Assembly (NCBI GenBank): GCA_000498155.1
Contig: AXZN01000030.1
Span: 1-64,000, forward strand
Reading direction: 5' to 3'
From: Shiraia sp. slf14
Lineage: Eukaryota; Ascomycota; Dothideomycetes; Pleosporales; Shiraiaceae
Length of the DNA stretch: 64,000 nt
Shown in pieces: positions 44,654-54,782 of the stretch; within the stretch, counting starts at the first letter, position 1, and every line of letters starts with the position of its first letter. The notes below the pieces were generated by a model, which was not told the origin of the DNA, did no database searches, and saw only the letters and a list, made by a program, of their open reading frames with translations. The translations under genes and the position numbers were made by a program.

Positions 44654-46271
44654 ATGGCGCCTCGTAGTGCGCTCGCCAATATATCCTTCACAGTCGACTC
44701 AGCTTCCGAAGATGACATGACAGTCGACGAACTCAATGCGCTTCCAACACCCGACTCCAACACCGAGAACAAGGCGCCGACGCGTAAAGCGCGTGGAAAG
44801 GCCGCGCAGACTAAGAATGATGCACCTACGCGCAAAGTCCCTGGAAAGGGCAAACCAACGGCGCGTCGCGCAAGTGGTGAAAGTGCACTCGGCGGTAGAA
44901 AGGGCACTGCAGGTGTGAACAAGAAGACAGCTTCCAAAACAGAGCGCAAAGTCCTTGCCGAGCGCAACACAACAAATGCGAGCGACACTGAAGAAGTGGA
45001 CGAATTCGACGAGGAAGACGATGTCGCGCCCGCAAAGGCGACAAAGCGAGGACGACCCACGAAAACGCAAAAAGCACCTGAAGAAGAGGTTGCTGCGCCA
45101 GCGAAAAGAGGGCGCAAGCCAGTAGCGAAAGAGCCTGTGGCGAAGAAAGAGACCAAGGCAAAGACAAGTAAACAGGCAAAGAACTCGAAAGCGGCGGAGC
45201 CCGAACCTGAGCAGAGAACAATTCCAGAGACGCAGCCTGACCCGCACGACGATCCAATGGACATTGAGGATTCAATTGAAATAGATGATGCACCCGAAGT
45301 CATGCCACCGCCACCACGACCATCCGCCAGACGAACACAAGCACAGCCTAATAGAGCAAGGCAGACATCAACCGGGGCGCGACGAGCAGGAAGCGCTTCT
45401 GATTCAGAGCGAGATCCAGCATTACGGCGAAAAGTCGGTGACTTGACACGCAAGCTGGAAGCCATGACAGTCAAGTATGAGACTCTGAAGGAGGCCGCTT
45501 CAGCTGGAAAAGAGTCCAATTTTGAACAGCTTCGAAAGAGAAATGAGCAGATTGCAAAGGACCAAGACGCAGTCATAAAAGCATTGAAGCAACAAGTCTC
45601 TGAACTCCAATCTCGAACATCAGATCTTCCATCATTGAAGAAGGAACTGGCCGCCAGCTCAAAGGAAAACGCGCGCTTGACTGCAGAAAACAAGAAGCTC
45701 AACGATTCGCTCGCAGCTGCACAAAGTGAGAATAAGACACTGTCCAACAAACTCGCTGCCGCACGGTCATCACAGCCTGAAGCCAAAGCAGTGCCAGGAA
45801 GCGCAGTCAAGCCACGCTCCACCGGCGTGGTATTACCTGGCACAATTGAAGCAGCAAAGGAAGCTCAATTGGCCAAACAGAAAGTTGATCTGTACAGCGA
45901 CCTTACCAACCTCATCATCCTAAGCACAAAGAAGAACGAAGACAACGAGGATATGTACGACTGCCTTCAAACAGGCCGCAACGGAAGTAAGTTTTATATC
46001 AGAATCAAGAGTAGCTTAATACACGTTACTAACTTGACTCACAGCATTGCATTTCCATCTCACAGTTGCGCCAGGAGCAAACGACGCATACGAAGATACA
46101 GAATTCGTTTATCAACCTCTTCTTAACGAGCAACGTGATAAAGAGCTGCTGGACTTACTACCTGATTATCTCACAGAGGAAATTTGCTTCCCGCGTGCTC
46201 AAGCTGCCAAGTTCTACTGCAAGGTGGTGGACAGCATGTCCAAGAAGATTGTTCTGGAAGACGAGGAATAA
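44654..46271 (+). CDS. CSM1: Monopolin / kinetochore subunit Csm1 (Pcs1)
   Basis: Two exons, 44654-45986 and 46045-46271 (58-nt intron with CTAAC), 519 aa. The frame is open upstream to 44543, but the ATG at 44654 (MAPRSALANISF) looks like the start because the upstream peptide is non-coding in composition. Residues 1-250 are disordered, Lys/Arg/Ala-rich with acidic patches (FDEEDD) and nuclear signals (KRGRKP). Residues about 255-400 form a coiled coil (RKLEAMTVKYETLKE..NEQIAKDQDAVIKALKQ). The C-terminal 100 residues are the globular Csm1 domain (YSDLTNLIIL..NGTLHFHLTV..YQPLLNEQRDKELL). Csm1/Pcs1 bridges kinetochore microtubule sites and helps prevent merotelic attachment, and also acts at rDNA. 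Gene model strong. Confidence 0.9.
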
Positions 46272-46363
46272 ATATATAATTTCAGTAACTGTGGAGATGA
46301 GGGTATGAAGAGGCTTTGATGATATACTTATATGCGGCTCTAGGGTTTATTATGTTTTGTTTC

Positions 46364-46387
46364 TGGGTTGGGATGGGATGGGATGGG
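46364..46387 (+). repeat. GGGAT tandem run, G-quadruplex candidate
   Basis: Five G-triplets separated by two bases each (GGGTTGGGATGGGATGGG continuing), 95-115 bp after the CSM1 stop on the coding strand. It matches the G3-N2 rule for a stable quadruplex and would be in the 3' UTR. Confidence 0.65.
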
Positions 46388-46711
46388 TCAGGTTGGGGAC
46401 GGCGTGTTATGACGGATTGATACCTGGCGTTTTTATTGCTGCTTTCACTTGATATTTCGTCGTACAGCTTATCATGTCTGTAGTTCTTGGTCTGTCCATT
46501 GCAATGGTACAAATTGAGTCCTTTTTTGTTCACTTCACGTCAAGAAAACAACTGATGCATTTTGATGATTTGTATGCGTTCGTTCCAATGCTTTGCTGTT
46601 GGTACATTCCGTGTATCTACAGGTCGGTCCACACGCTGCTTCATCCTCCATTTATCCGGGAGATCGTGTTGCCCTCATCATGCAAGTCATGCGCTCGCTT
46701 TGTGGAATTGC

Positions 46712-47192
46712 TTATTTTCCCTGAACCTTCTCTGCGGCCTTGTTGATGTATTCCCTGCTGCGTGTCAGCATAAATGTCCTTTTTTTATATGTTGATTTCC
46801 ATCCCCATGCGCGATGTCATATCCAAGTTCATCGCGGGAGATGTAATATGGCGTCAACGTACTTTACAAAGCTCTCCTCCTCCTTGCTCTTGGCGTTGAT
46901 TGCGGGAGTCTTGGGCTCGTCGGTCTTCTTGCCGCCGCTCGTGGCGAGGAAAGCGCCGCCAATTGTGACGCCGAGGGTTGCCATCGCAAGCTACAAGTAG
47001 TCATTGTCAGTCCAATTCATCTCTTCCTGGGCTTGAATCTCCTCGCTAAAAGGCTGCTACAATGCGCGCAATTTGCCGAGTGCGCAAAGCAACAGCTCCT
47101 CAACCATTGTAGAAACTTTTCGAGTAGCTCCGGGATGAACGTACGACGTGCGATCCGACCTGGCGGCCGGCAATAGTGTACATGGCAACCAT
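46712..47192 (-). CDS. ATP19: ATP synthase subunit K (Atp19), mitochondrial
   Basis: Three exons, 47192-47145, 46990-46863 and 46754-46712 (introns 154 and 108 nt), only 72 aa, so no long ORF reveals it. The spliced protein begins MVAMYTIAGRQVGSH and continues LAMATLGVTIGGAFLATSGG, a single membrane helix, then a Lys/Pro linker and the conserved acidic tail (SKEEESFVKEYINKA). This matches fungal subunit k/Atp19, a small dimer-associated subunit of the F1Fo-ATP synthase in the inner mitochondrial membrane. The start Met is the first of two close ATGs (47192 and 47183). Head-to-head with MTP18, 313 bp apart, so they may share a promoter for mitochondrial genes. Confidence 0.9.
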
Positions 47193-47505
47193 TTTGGCGG
47201 TGTTATAGGAGTTTCCGGAGAGAAGGAGGGTAGATGAGGCGTCAATGGATGGGGATCGTAAGGCGTGGTGGAGGGTGTTGTTGCTTGCCGGAGCTCTTGC
47301 TCGGAAGACTTCGCTTGCCAAGATGTGGCTGGTGACATGTGGCGGTGCGGGCGGTGCTTTCAGCCAGTGACGTCGTAACCGAGGACCGCCGCATGCGAGA
47401 TCCAGATCTCAACGGCTTCAAGATACGCTCTTCACCACCCATTCGCTTGTGTGTCGCATGATTTCCTAGTCACGGGGTGTAGATCTGTAGATTTCGAAGA
47501 TCAAA
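47193..47505. promoter_or_regulatory. Bidirectional promoter of ATP19 and MTP18
   Basis: 313 bp between the start codons of two divergent genes for inner mitochondrial membrane proteins. Exact elements were not resolved by eye. Confidence 0.5.
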
Positions 47506-48532
47506 ATGGCAAAAGATGGAGGCAAAAAATCGGATTTTGAGGATATCCCACATGAGCGCGAAGGCACCCGTCCGGATTTCTCGGTACCTCCGCCTAGGAA
47601 ACGGCTCCCCAAGGAAATACAGGACACATTGAACGATGAAGAGAAGTTATGGGACACCATGTACGAAGGAAAGTATGTAGTATCCAGAATCAACCCAAAA
47701 CTAAGAGAAACATCCTGTCTAAACTTCATCCAGAGCCGAAGACACGACAGACACTTCTCTCCGTTATGCCGCCTACGCAACACGTATCCGAACGATAATG
47801 CTTTCTGCACATCGCTATGTCGCATATACTTCTGACATTGGCGAATCGTTCCGTCCAGTAGCGCATCCATACTTAGTAACAGGCGCCTACGCAGTGTCAT
47901 GGCTCTACCTTGTAGGAGATGTATCACACGAGGGCTACAAGGCATATATTCGAAACCAAAAGACACTTTTCCCAGAGAAATATGTTTTTGAAAATAAAGA
48001 AGAGAAAGAAGGTGCGGCTACAGGACGCTCAACAGGTCTCTTCGACAGGGTCAAGGAAGCTGCTAAGAATGCAGCTCTTGGAGCGGAAAGCAAAACAGAT
48101 GTTGTCGCTGTCCCAGGTCGCGTACCTGCGATAGAAGATTACAGAGCTGTCATGGCGCAGCGAGCTGTTTTCCAGGCCGTTGCATCCATGGGTCTACCTG
48201 CGTTCACAATCCATAGTCTGGTCAAATACTCTGGACGCGCAATGAAGGACGTGAAAAATAAGACATTGCGGACTTGGGGTCCAATAGGCGTAAGTTCTTG
48301 TTCTGAGAGAAATGAAAATGAATGTTGACTGACTTATTTGTAGCTTGGTCTAGCGGCAGTGCCATTCTTACCGTACATGTTCGATGAGCCAGTTGAGCAT
48401 GCTACCGAATGGTTGTTCTATAATGGATTCAAGGCATTTGGTGGAGAGGAGGCTGTTGCAGGTCGCCCAGTCACAGGCGCAAAAGAGTTGCGCAAGGAAG
48501 AGAGCCAAGAGGGCAAGCTCAAGGAACTTTGA
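47506..48532 (+). CDS. MTP18: Mitochondrial fission process protein (MTP18/MTFP1)
   Basis: Three exons, 47506-47672, 47734-48289 and 48344-48532 (introns 61 and 54 nt), 303 aa. Inner-membrane protein of the MTP18 family, which promotes mitochondrial division. Seen: the family core RYVAYTSDIGESFRPV (about 79-94), a helix pair VTGAYAVSWLYLVGDVSHEGYKA, a conserved RAVFQAVASMGLPAFTIH, and near the C-terminus LGLAAVPFLPYMFDEPVEHATEW. Residues 1-70 are hydrophilic with KRLPKE and precede the core; no clear cleavable presequence is evident. The central insert (AATGRSTGLFDRV..GAESKTD) is longer than in animal MTFP1 (166 aa), as in other moulds. The last residues are acidic/basic. Divergent from ATP19. 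Confidence 0.92.
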
Positions 48533-48923
48533 AAGCATCACTTTGTATAAGTAGTTTCGTTATCGCAGAGCATAGAACTCATTTCAACTCATATATGTAA
48601 ATATTGTTCGCAAATCGTAGCCACGTTTATCAATGACACTGCTCATTTTCAGAATTTTCGGTGATTTCACTATGTGAAACAACCACTAAACCAAAGAGAA
48701 AATCGAGCCCATTCGGCCTAGTAATATGTTAAAAACGATGTTATAGACAGTGAAGCCCAATATCTATACAAATACACAAAATTGAAGTACACCCCCACAA
48801 GCACATCCCCTTTCACTCAATCACATAGTTACCATGGCACAAGTGGACTTTTCTACCCCATTTTATTTTCTAATATACATACAGGCCTTGTGAGACATAT
48901 CCTAACATATTCACAACTTGGAT
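48533..48923. other. Intergenic, 390 bp
   Basis: Convergent 3' ends of MTP18 and orphan gene A. AT-rich, no gene. Confidence 0.5.
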
Positions 48924-49349
48924 CTAAAGTTTACCTGCAAGGAATATATCGAAAGCGTCCCGCGCCTGTTTACTCTCTATGAGCTGCTTCTCCCAATCGA
49001 TCTCTTTGTTGTCATAATCCAGCATAAACTTCTCGTCGTTCTTTTCGAGATAGAATGGCAAGCCCCCTCCGCAAGGCGGGCATAAGTGTTCAACTTCATC
49101 ATCAGTTGTATGTTCCAATACGATGTATTTGTAGTCGTTCATATCCTTGGTGACATCTTCGTATAGAGGGTCGGGGACGTCGCAGAATTGCTTGGTTTCT
49201 TTGAATTTCTCGCATCCTTCTGTGTTGATCTCGATGAAGCTGTGTTTTCTTAGGGTTTCTGCGTCCTTGGGTCTCGGCGCGCGGCTTGGTTGTTGGGCTT
49301 CGGTGTGGTGGAAGCAGTAGATGCTTGTGACGATCTTTTTCTTGCACAT
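48924..49349 (-). CDS. Orphan small cysteine protein, tandem copy A
   Basis: 141 aa, single exon, no signal peptide and no domain I recognise. Shares with copy B (50000-50362): start MC-x-K, TS-x2-CF, a run around KHS-x-I, C-x-K, T-x2-FC, D-x-P-x-P-x-YE-x2-TKDM, a CPPC motif and a final M-x-LD. Six cysteines are shared in position, so the protein may bind a metal or form disulphides. Charged C-terminal tail (QLIESKQARDAF) is extra in this copy. ATG begins the shared block, which fixes the start. Probably a lineage-specific family; function unknown. Confidence 0.75.
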   Translation of the reverse strand: MCKKKIVTSIYCFHHTEAQQPSRAPRPKDAETLRKHSFIEINTEGCEKFKETKQFCDVPDPLYEDVTKDMNDYKYIVLEHTTDDEVEHLCPPCGGGLPFYLEKNDEKFMLDYDNKEIDWEKQLIESKQARDAFDIFLAGKL

Positions 49350-49999
49350 GGTGACTCGTTCGGTTCGGTGATGATAATGAGACTTATGATCTTATACGGT
49401 CTTGATTGATTCTGGTTTGATCGGTGGATTGGATTGTCGTTTGCTTCGAAATCTGTAGGTCTTTTACGGTTCTTGTTTGCTTTCTGCATCGTCAAATACA
49501 GCACTGTTTATATACGTCCTGTTCCTCCCAAAGACTCATCCCTCCGCCACATACACACTCATACCCAAGGACATGACGTAGATCTGATGAATCATCTCCA
49601 TCTGACACATTCTCTAGATATGATTAGTCGCGATCGACAACACGGTGGTGCGACAATATCGGTTCTCCGCAAGGCTTTAGTAATTTCGTTATTTGAAATT
49701 TTAAACTCAGAGGATTCAAGGCCACCCTGAATGAACATATAATCTGAAAATCAAGATATACCATGTTACAACTTCCATATTTAATCAAAAGCCAGCTAAG
49801 TGGTTTACGTTGTTGTCTCCACAAATAATGCACATATCAATCATACATCACGCCTATCGCGGCACATCGCAAATTTTTCAACACCATTTTATTGTCTACA
49901 CAAAGCCATCTAAACAGATATCTCCCAGTTTAATCTCACACACCTATCATACAAATTCCGAAACCTCTCTCGCAGTCTTCTCCATTCCTCCCTCCTTCC
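49350..49999. other. Spacer and promoter of orphan copy A
   Basis: 650 bp. The first 250 bp upstream of copy A carry a TATA-like element (GTATATAAAC on the - strand, 49506-49515) and a block (49527-49593) shared with the upstream region of copy B. The rest is 3' flank of copy B; no gene. Confidence 0.55.
49527..49593. repeat. Duplicated upstream block, copy A
   Basis: Shares with 50527-50592 the order CCAAAGACTCATCC, GCCAC, ACATGACG and TCTGATGA at nearly equal spacing. It lies 178-244 bp upstream of orphan A, the same place as in copy B, so the duplication included the promoter. Confidence 0.7.
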
Positions 50000-50362
50000 C
50001 TAACCAGTCCATCCTGATATACGATTTCCATACCAATCTAGAACCATTTGCTTGTCGCCATGGATATCAATATGATAGTTCATTTTAGAGCACGGTGGGC
50101 AATGTTTGGGCCAGGCGCCATGTCTATTCCAAAAAATAATGTCGGGGTTGGCCATGTCCTTTGTGATTTCTTCATATACTGGATTTGGGATGTCTGTGCA
50201 GAAATTTCTCGTCCTTGCGTACTTAGGGCAATTTCTCGCGTCGAGATTAATTTGGCTGTGTTTTTCCATTTCTTCCTTGCCTTTGGGCTTGCGCAGCCCG
50301 CCTGGTACATCGGGATCGTCGAAGAAGCAATGGTCACTGGTTAGGACAGTTTTTATGCACAT
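50000..50362 (-). CDS. Orphan small cysteine protein, tandem copy B
   Basis: 120 aa, single exon, no signal peptide, family unknown to me. Tandem paralogue of copy A, starts about 1.0 kb apart. Conserved sites: Cys2, Cys12, Cys44, Cys55 and the pair in HCPPC (about 87-91), plus NPVYEEITKDM, the best-conserved run. It lacks the charged tail of copy A and ends RISGWTG. Copies differ at most other positions, so the duplication is old or the proteins evolve fast. Upstream it has a TATA-like element (GGTATAAAAG, - strand, about 50503-50512) and the shared block. A role cannot be stated. Confidence 0.72.
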   Translation of the reverse strand: MCIKTVLTSDHCFFDDPDVPGGLRKPKGKEEMEKHSQINLDARNCPKYARTRNFCTDIPNPVYEEITKDMANPDIIFWNRHGAWPKHCPPCSKMNYHIDIHGDKQMVLDWYGNRISGWTG

Positions 50363-51272
50363 AGTGGGCCGGTTGGTGGTTTATGTCGTTGAAGTTGTGA
50401 AGTGGTCTGCACTGTTGATGTTATTGATTTCTAGATTTGAAAGAGTTCTCGGGCTGATGTTTGGAGTTTAGTGGATTGTATTGTAGATTGCGACTCTGCG
50501 ACAGCTTTTATACCCCATTTTTCTCTTCCAAAGACTCATCCATCGCCACTCACACTCACACCTAACAACATGACGCAGTTCTGATGAGTCTTACCCTCTG
50601 TACCATTCTTCCAACAGTCCGCGCATGACAGGGGGATCTGTACAGAAGCTATCTACGCCTCCCCAGGGCTTCCTACAAGATAGCAAGTTGATAATTCTTC
50701 TGAGCTAATAAGTTCGTAAATGTTGTTTTTGAAGTTATAGCTCTTCAGTTAGTAGAGTATTGTAGTTGTATACAATAAAGTGAGCTTGTACTTCTGCACA
50801 AGTGCCCGTGTCGTGCGCGGACCATGCTAACACATCCAGGCTTACCTAGGTACCATAGTAATTGGTCGCCATCGACAACATCGTGTTGGCCCTCCGTGCA
50901 CTGACTGCACTGAAGTGTGTGCTGTCGAGTGGACCACACCCCACAGCATACAAGCTTTTCGTGGTACTCGGTGCCGAGAAAAGTGGCCAGTGATCTCGCT
51001 ATAAGTCTTCCCTTTATAGGCTTTGCATGTGTAGTTGCGAAACAAAATGTGTATCGTAACAGGGGGATCTTAGAAGCTGACTTTGATCAAAAAGGGAAGG
51101 AGCTTATTGGTTCTGAGTAAAATGTCTTGGGGTTGGGCATCGAGAAGTGAGATTCTGATTGATCAGCAGAGATCGCATTGATTTGTGATGATATTTCATA
51201 CGACTAATTGGAAAAAAGTTTAAAGACTATTGGTTGATATATAATACATGTCCTGAAGGTATGGTTGATTCA
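50363..51272. other. Intergenic, 910 bp
   Basis: Copy B promoter on the left, then spacer to the RAD4 3' end. A 67-aa - strand ORF (50842-51045, CKAYKGKTYSEITGH..) is not related to the orphan pair as far as I can see and has no domain. Confidence 0.45.
50527..50592. repeat. Duplicated upstream block, copy B, with inverted repeat
   Basis: Homologous to 49527-49593. Its ends form a perfect 10-bp inverted repeat, AAGACTCATC (50530-50540 region) and GATGAGTCTT (50583-50592 region), about 43 bp apart; in copy A the right arm has diverged. The arms contain GACTCAT, near the bZIP (Gcn4/AP-1) site. Confidence 0.65.
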
Positions 51273-54200
51273 TTAACCCTTTGCTTTTCCTCTGCCTCGA
51301 CCCTTGCCTCTCCCTCTTCCTCTCCCTTGCCCAGCTTTTCCTGCTCTAGTTGTATTGCCCTTTTTGGGTGACGCTCTATCTGTCAAATCTGTCAGATCTG
51401 TTTCGTCGTCGTTGCCCTGCGCAAAGAAGTGGCTCTTCACTTGGGCGTCACTTTTTCGGGCAGCTTTACGCCTTGGTGTTGAACGAGTGGTAGTAGGTAC
51501 CGGGGAAGGTGGTTCGGAAGGAGCCTCTGACAGAGAGGCTTCTTCGTCAGAGGAGTCGACGGTGAGAGCTTTTGTTTTCCGTGTAGATAGTGGAGCAGCT
51601 TTCGTACCACGCCCTATACTTCGTGCGCGAGCAGATTTGGAACCTGAGGCAGTTGTGCGCTGCGATTGGTTCGCCTTCGGAGTCATCTTTTGCTCATGAA
51701 GCTCAGATCCGTCAGTCTCCATGCTACTTCCTTCATTCTCCTCGTCATCACCATTCTTATCAACAGGCTCTTGAAGTGCTGAAGTTAATGAGATTGGGGT
51801 TCGATGGGCAGCGTCAACCAATCGTCCAGGTGTCTTCACCTCCGCCTCCCCGTCGTCTATTGTCAAGTCTCCATGTATTGTGTCTTCTTGACTGGCTGCA
51901 AAAAATCCGCCAGCCATATCTTCATCAGGAACTCTGGTAGGTGGCCGTTCTCGTACAGACACGCTGTCACCAGGAACGTCTTCACGAAGGAAACCACCTT
52001 CAAAATCATCATGGTTTTTGAATACTTCCCATTCCGACTTCTTCTCTTTCGTTTGCGCTTTTGCCTTGGGCGCTGACTCCACTTTCTTGATGGGAATCTC
52101 GACATCTTCACCATACTCTGCTTTCATACGCTCCACAATTCTCAAGCCAGAAAGAAATTTCTTCCACAAGCCGAGGACTAGTTTTTCACGTTTGTCAGCT
52201 TCTTTCTTCGCTTTTTCTGCCTCATCAGCCTCCCATGCATCAATCACCATGTCTTCATTTTCTGCCGCTACTACCACGCCAGTCAGAATAGGTACGGCAC
52301 GTTGCTTGCCAAATTCGAAGCCAGTGCACGCCTCAGCATGTTCGATGTTAAGTTTTCTGCAGATACGTGCAGTGCCTTTCAGTGGAATATGCACCGCCCC
52401 TTTCGGTACCATAGTCGGGACGTAGACATCAATGTTGTTGAAAGCGTTTCGGGGTATCTTGCCATCCACAATCGGATCTGGTATAATCCAATCAGTCTGA
52501 GAGCGAGAGTAGAGACCTTGTTTTGGTTTTATGCCTTCATCCCGTTCACGCTCTTCAATTTCACGTTTGCGCGTCACGGTAACGGCGCGCATTGGAACAT
52601 ATTTGAGCGGCTGTTGACCTTCTCTGACTTCTCTGCCTTCTTTATGCCACGACTCGACAGTCTTGCAGTTGACAATGTCCTTGCGCCGGTAAACAGGTTC
52701 AGATGTCTCCTTTTCACCTTTGCCGGTGACAAAGTATCGCACAATTTTCGCGCCAGGCTTGAGTGCTTCTTCACGGCGCAAATGCCGCTCTAGTACGTAC
52801 TCGGATGAAGACTTGTAACCTTGAAGCGTCTCTTTCCCACCTTCTTCATCCATGGTCTTTTTCTTTTCTGGTTCGGCGGGCACCAGATCGCCTTCGTCTT
52901 CAACCTCATCCCATGGCTGGCGCGCATTATGTGGACGCGCATACGACCGTAATACTGATTTGAACCAGTCCCATTCTTCCCAGCGCTTGACCTTTCCCCG
53001 CTTGTTGTGAATAGGAATTTTCTCGACAGGCATACGGAAGCCTTTTGTTCTACCAGGCCATTGGTGCTTGGGCAGATAGCGCGTCGTAACATCTTTAGCA
53101 GTGCCATCAGATGAGAAGGCAATGAGATACGCGAGTACTTGTCTTGCTTTGTCTGCCGCAGCACCACGCGCGTAAGATTCTTGCAGCTTGTCTGAAGAGG
53201 CCCCACTTGCTATGAAAACGCGTGGAAGTGGAGACACAGATATCGGGGTATGTGTGAGGTGAGAGATAACTTCAGTCCAATATGTTGGATAAGGAAGCTC
53301 CTCACTGTAATTGCGTGCTTTTGGTGACTTCTTCACAGGTTTCTCTTTGTCTGTGTCCGAGGAGATCGAAATCACGCTGCTCAGTTCGCTATCGCTAGCC
53401 GAATCAGAGCCTATTGTTATGATGCGATTCCTTGCGGGCGCCCGCTGGGGCGTTTTCCCTTGTGGCTGTTGTTGTTTGACAGAGGTGCTAGGCACCTGCA
53501 ACTTCTTGGCTGCCTCCAATTTATCCAAGTTCTTAGGTTTCCCTTCCTCTGCTTGACTGAAGCCGAACCCTGCAGGCTGTAGGCTCACTATCATCCTCGC
53601 CTCTATACCCAGTCCACGCAGTAGAGATGTGAATAATTGCTGTCCAACATCTCGACTCCCTTCGCATTTGCGTGCTACCTGACGGAATGCCTCGAGGCTC
53701 TCAATCTTTTCGCCAAATGTATCCGGATGGGAAGGAGAGTCTCTCCAAGCATTTATCTCAGCCTCGAGCGTTGTTGGAGACAGATAACCTCGTTTGCGTA
53801 AACTTGGAGCTGTCACTCTAAACTTCGATTTCCAATAGGCAGAAAGATACCTCAGCAGTCTGATCAAGGGATCGCCGGCAGAAATGTTTGGTGTGTTTGG
53901 CTCCAATGGCTCTGACGATGCGCCCCAATCTCGAGCATTTCTGTCACTAGTACGAACGTCTTTCCCCTTGCCTTTGGCCAGTTTTGGTGTTTCTTTCTTG
54001 GGTTCTCGTTTCGTCTGAGGGCTCTCATACACTTTCACACCACTGCTTCCACTTTCTCTCCACTTTCCCCTCTTGTCATTGGCTGTCTTTACTGGTGATT
54101 TAGCGGCATCTGGCCGTGCTATCACTGCACGGGTCGATCCATCAGGAATGCCAGCATCCTTCCAATACTGGTCGATTTCGCGCCAACAGCTCGCAGGGAG

Positions 54201-54782
54201 AGCTCCAACCAGACTTTTCTGTACTTCTTTATCCTGGACCCAGGCATTCCGAATCAAGTTGTGGAACATCAAGAATTGCACATGCATGCAATGAGTAGCG
54301 TTTCGTATTTGGCGCTGTATTTTCGAAGGCCCCTTCTTGCCGTCTGGTTTCGTATCAAACGCAGTCTTTGGTGCAGCGGACAGTGTAAGCGCGATGTCGC
54401 CAGTGATGACAGGTGCGGGTCCATTGTCTTGTTTTGTGTGATGATGTCCACCCAATGCATCTTCCCAATCTTCGTCTTGGCTTTCACTGCTTCCTTCGCC
54501 ATCATGCATTGGTGCCTTTCCTTTCCCGTTGTTCAGTGGAACATCTTCGAATTCGTCCTCGCTACTTGCTAGCTCAGACAATTCGCTGCCGTCATCTTCC
54601 AGCTCTAGTAAAGCCTTTGTCTGTGACAGTGTGCGCTTGACCTTTGGTGGTGCATCGAGGGTTTGGAAGACGGATTCTTTGCTGCGACGGGACGGCGCAT
54701 TGCGAGCGCGAGCACGCTTCGGCTGTGGTTCGGGTTGGGGTGAATCAGTTTGCAAGCGCTTTCGAGAGAGAATGGGCGGCAT
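51273..54782 (-). CDS. RAD4: Nucleotide excision repair protein Rad4/XPC
   Basis: Single exon, 1169 aa from the ATG at 54782 (the open frame reaches three codons further to a TTG). Damage-recognition factor that, with Rad23, starts global-genome nucleotide excision repair. Domains: disordered acidic/basic N-terminus (1-300), transglutaminase-like region (about 310-420; SRDVGQQLFTSLLRGLGIEAR), a long Ser/Lys linker, its second half (about 490-570), then BHD1 (VLERHLRREEALKPG..KYVP), BHD2 and BHD3 (NNIDVYVPTMVPKGAVHIP..GFEFGKQRAVPILTGVVV), which insert hairpins into damaged DNA. Residues 900-1169 are disordered, rich in Ser/Thr-Pro, and end in a Gly/Arg/Lys tail (GRGRGRGKGRGRGKAKG). Longer than yeast Rad4 (754 aa), as is usual in moulds. 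Confidence 0.94.
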   Translation of the reverse strand: MPPILSRKRLQTDSPQPEPQPKRARARNAPSRRSKESVFQTLDAPPKVKRTLSQTKALLELEDDGSELSELASSEDEFEDVPLNNGKGKAPMHDGEGSSESQDEDWEDALGGHHHTKQDNGPAPVITGDIALTLSAAPKTAFDTKPDGKKGPSKIQRQIRNATHCMHVQFLMFHNLIRNAWVQDKEVQKSLVGALPASCWREIDQYWKDAGIPDGSTRAVIARPDAAKSPVKTANDKRGKWRESGSSGVKVYESPQTKREPKKETPKLAKGKGKDVRTSDRNARDWGASSEPLEPNTPNISAGDPLIRLLRYLSAYWKSKFRVTAPSLRKRGYLSPTTLEAEINAWRDSPSHPDTFGEKIESLEAFRQVARKCEGSRDVGQQLFTSLLRGLGIEARMIVSLQPAGFGFSQAEEGKPKNLDKLEAAKKLQVPSTSVKQQQPQGKTPQRAPARNRIITIGSDSASDSELSSVISISSDTDKEKPVKKSPKARNYSEELPYPTYWTEVISHLTHTPISVSPLPRVFIASGASSDKLQESYARGAAADKARQVLAYLIAFSSDGTAKDVTTRYLPKHQWPGRTKGFRMPVEKIPIHNKRGKVKRWEEWDWFKSVLRSYARPHNARQPWDEVEDEGDLVPAEPEKKKTMDEEGGKETLQGYKSSSEYVLERHLRREEALKPGAKIVRYFVTGKGEKETSEPVYRRKDIVNCKTVESWHKEGREVREGQQPLKYVPMRAVTVTRKREIEERERDEGIKPKQGLYSRSQTDWIIPDPIVDGKIPRNAFNNIDVYVPTMVPKGAVHIPLKGTARICRKLNIEHAEACTGFEFGKQRAVPILTGVVVAAENEDMVIDAWEADEAEKAKKEADKREKLVLGLWKKFLSGLRIVERMKAEYGEDVEIPIKKVESAPKAKAQTKEKKSEWEVFKNHDDFEGGFLREDVPGDSVSVRERPPTRVPDEDMAGGFFAASQEDTIHGDLTIDDGEAEVKTPGRLVDAAHRTPISLTSALQEPVDKNGDDEENEGSSMETDGSELHEQKMTPKANQSQRTTASGSKSARARSIGRGTKAAPLSTRKTKALTVDSSDEEASLSEAPSEPPSPVPTTTRSTPRRKAARKSDAQVKSHFFAQGNDDETDLTDLTDRASPKKGNTTRAGKAGQGRGRGRGKGRGRGKAKG

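Noticed and set aside
44509..45843. A 444-aa antisense ORF over CSM1
   Set aside because: It has low-complexity Ser/Ala/Phe content typical of the reverse of Lys/Glu-rich coding sequence; the sense frame has a known domain and a proper splice.
50842..51045. Third copy of the orphan family
   Set aside because: Checked for the CPPC and TKDM marks; none present.
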